From NCBI GenBank assembly GCA_002449955.1, contig DJYD01000021.1, positions 1-31,710 of the forward strand: 31,710 nt of DNA. Reading direction: 5' to 3'. Each line of letters opens with the position of its first letter. Within the stretch, counting starts at the first letter, position 1. The notes under the pieces were generated by a model that ran no database searches, was not told the DNA's origin, and saw nothing but the letters and a program-made list of their open reading frames with translations. This DNA is from Lachnospiraceae bacterium UBA6987 (lineage in GTDB: Bacteria; Bacillota; Clostridia; Lachnospirales; Lachnospiraceae). Below are positions 31,247-31,710 of this stretch, piece after piece. Both the position numbers and the translations under genes were made by a program.

Positions 31247-31416
31247 AACGCTCTCTCTGCTTACTGCTTGCTTTGGTATTGCTTGCTCTCACGGGATGCG
31301 GTAAGGCTCCGCCTGAAAAAACGGAAACAGCACCGTCTCAAAGCATGAGCGAGAAGGAAACACAAACAAAGCAGCAGGAGGAAAGCACCGCGTCCTTAAT
31401 TGACGTGGATCTTTGA
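31243..31416 (+). pseudogene. Zinc-operon lipoprotein gene truncated next to an IS3 element
   Basis: The ATG overlaps the znuB stop, so the gene belongs to the zinc operon. Fifty-seven residues are encoded: a signal sequence with lipobox ALTGC (Cys19), a charged linker rich in Glu, Gln and Ser, and then SLIDVDL followed by TGA. In the lipoprotein at 6824-7267 the same DVDL stretch is the entry to a domain of about 110 residues, which is missing here. An IS3-type element begins within about 25 bases. The simplest reading is a lipoprotein gene cut off by the insertion, leaving only an exported linker. The rest of the gene may lie beyond the element, outside the window. Confidence 0.7.
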
Positions 31417-31447
31417 TCAAAAAAACCGGCCGGGGTTTACTGATATG

Positions 31448-31481
31448 TACCCTCTTTACTGGACAACCAGTAAGGAGGGTA
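31448..31481 (+). promoter_or_regulatory. Hairpin that buries the transposase ribosome binding site
   Basis: Bases 31448-31462 pair with 31467-31481 (15 bp with a single T-G wobble) around loop ACAA. The 3' arm includes AAGGAGGG (31472-31479), the ribosome site of the gene starting at 31489. Five T residues follow the stem (31484-31488), so it may also terminate transcripts entering from znuB. Confidence 0.75.
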
Positions 31482-31488
31482 TATTTTT

Positions 31489-31710
31489 ATGCGTTACAGT
31501 TACGAGTACAAGAGGAAATGCGTCGAACTGTACAGAGAAGGAAGGCGGCCAGAGACTCCAGAGGGTATAAAGGATCCGGCAAACTTCCGAAAAATGATTA
31601 GAGAATGGGTTCGTATGGAAGACGCAAATGGCCCGGATGTTTTAAAACACAAGGGGCAGGATAAGGAATGGAGACCCGAAGAACGATTGGAACTGGTTTC
31701 CAGGGTTCTT
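31489..31710 (+). CDS. IS3-family transposase OrfA, N-terminal part (runs off the window)
   Basis: An open frame of 74 codons from ATG 31489 to the last base. It begins MRYSYEYKRKCVELYREGRR, then ETPEGI, NFRKMIREWVRMEDANGP, and EWRPEERLELVSRVL. This is the helix-turn-helix N-terminal protein (OrfA) of IS3-type elements common in Lachnospiraceae. OrfA binds the element ends; OrfB, expected beyond the edge, carries the DDE integrase domain. The ribosome site AAGGAGGG lies nine bases upstream inside a hairpin, so translation of read-through transcripts should be low. Confidence 0.8.
   Translation, partial: MRYSYEYKRKCVELYREGRRPETPEGIKDPANFRKMIREWVRMEDANGPDVLKHKGQDKEWRPEERLELVSRVL

Larger units (their letters stand above)
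31441..31710 (+). mobile_element. IS3-type insertion element, left part
   Basis: The element probably starts at or near TGATATGTACCCTC (31441). The same kind of terminus (ATATG, then ACTGGAC) ends the IS3 remnant at 10821-10846. It contains a hairpin and the first part of the transposase gene and continues past the window edge. The target-site duplication cannot be checked without the other end. Confidence 0.7.

Overview
The window looks like chromosomal DNA of a Gram-positive anaerobe, most likely a Clostridia member near Lachnospiraceae. The signs are strong GGAGG ribosome binding sites, lipobox lipoproteins, GTG and TTG starts, a CdaR/GntP/MOFRL-kinase glycerate locus, a heterodimeric ABC exporter, a zur-znuACB operon, and IS200/IS605- and IS3-type insertion sequences. 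Taxonomy is inferred from gene content only. Gene density is high and most genes are housekeeping or metabolic.

Layout. Positions 1-190 hold the tail of an IS200/IS605-type transposase and its hairpin-rich right end, which stops just beside the next gene. Positions 195-4877 (minus strand) form a four-gene operon: MBL-fold hydrolase, CdaR-type regulator, GntP-type permease, MOFRL glycerate 2-kinase. This is a regulated uptake-and-phosphorylation unit for glycerate or a related sugar acid. A TPR-like membrane protein (5119-5934, plus) is transcribed divergently from it. Then on the minus strand come a TIM-barrel isomerase-like protein, a lipoprotein with a conserved CC motif and a stand-alone UvrA-like ABC ATPase.

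Positions 10003-11460 are an accessory patch. It holds an AT-rich secreted protein of unknown function, a decayed IS3 transposase end, a run of strong hairpins, a partial copy of a tRNA 3' end, and an intact tRNA-Ala(GGC). From 11629 to 16576 (plus) lie an AbgB-like M20 amidohydrolase, an MTA/SAH nucleosidase, a Gfo/Idh/MocA oxidoreductase, a DegV fatty-acid-binding protein and a YdcF/DUF218 membrane protein. A small membrane protein and a PcrA/UvrD helicase follow on the minus strand, then a GH2 glycosidase (plus) and MnmA (minus).

Positions 22665-26163 encode two half-size ABC exporters with overlapping genes, one with a degenerate ATPase site. They are followed by an ECF sigma factor translationally coupled to its probable membrane anti-sigma partner. 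The right end is a zinc-uptake operon, zur-znuA-znuC-znuB plus a lipoprotein, behind a promoter flanked by two matching dyads that are probable Zur boxes. The last lipoprotein gene stops after 57 codons and an IS3-type element begins immediately after it. That element's transposase ribosome binding site lies inside a 15-bp-stem hairpin.

No CRISPR array, prophage or clearly novel multi-gene system is visible. The most interesting signals are the tRNA-adjacent repeat patch, the two hairpins that can bury a ribosome binding site, the Zur-box pair, and the IS-truncated zinc lipoprotein whose probable paralogue survives elsewhere in the window.
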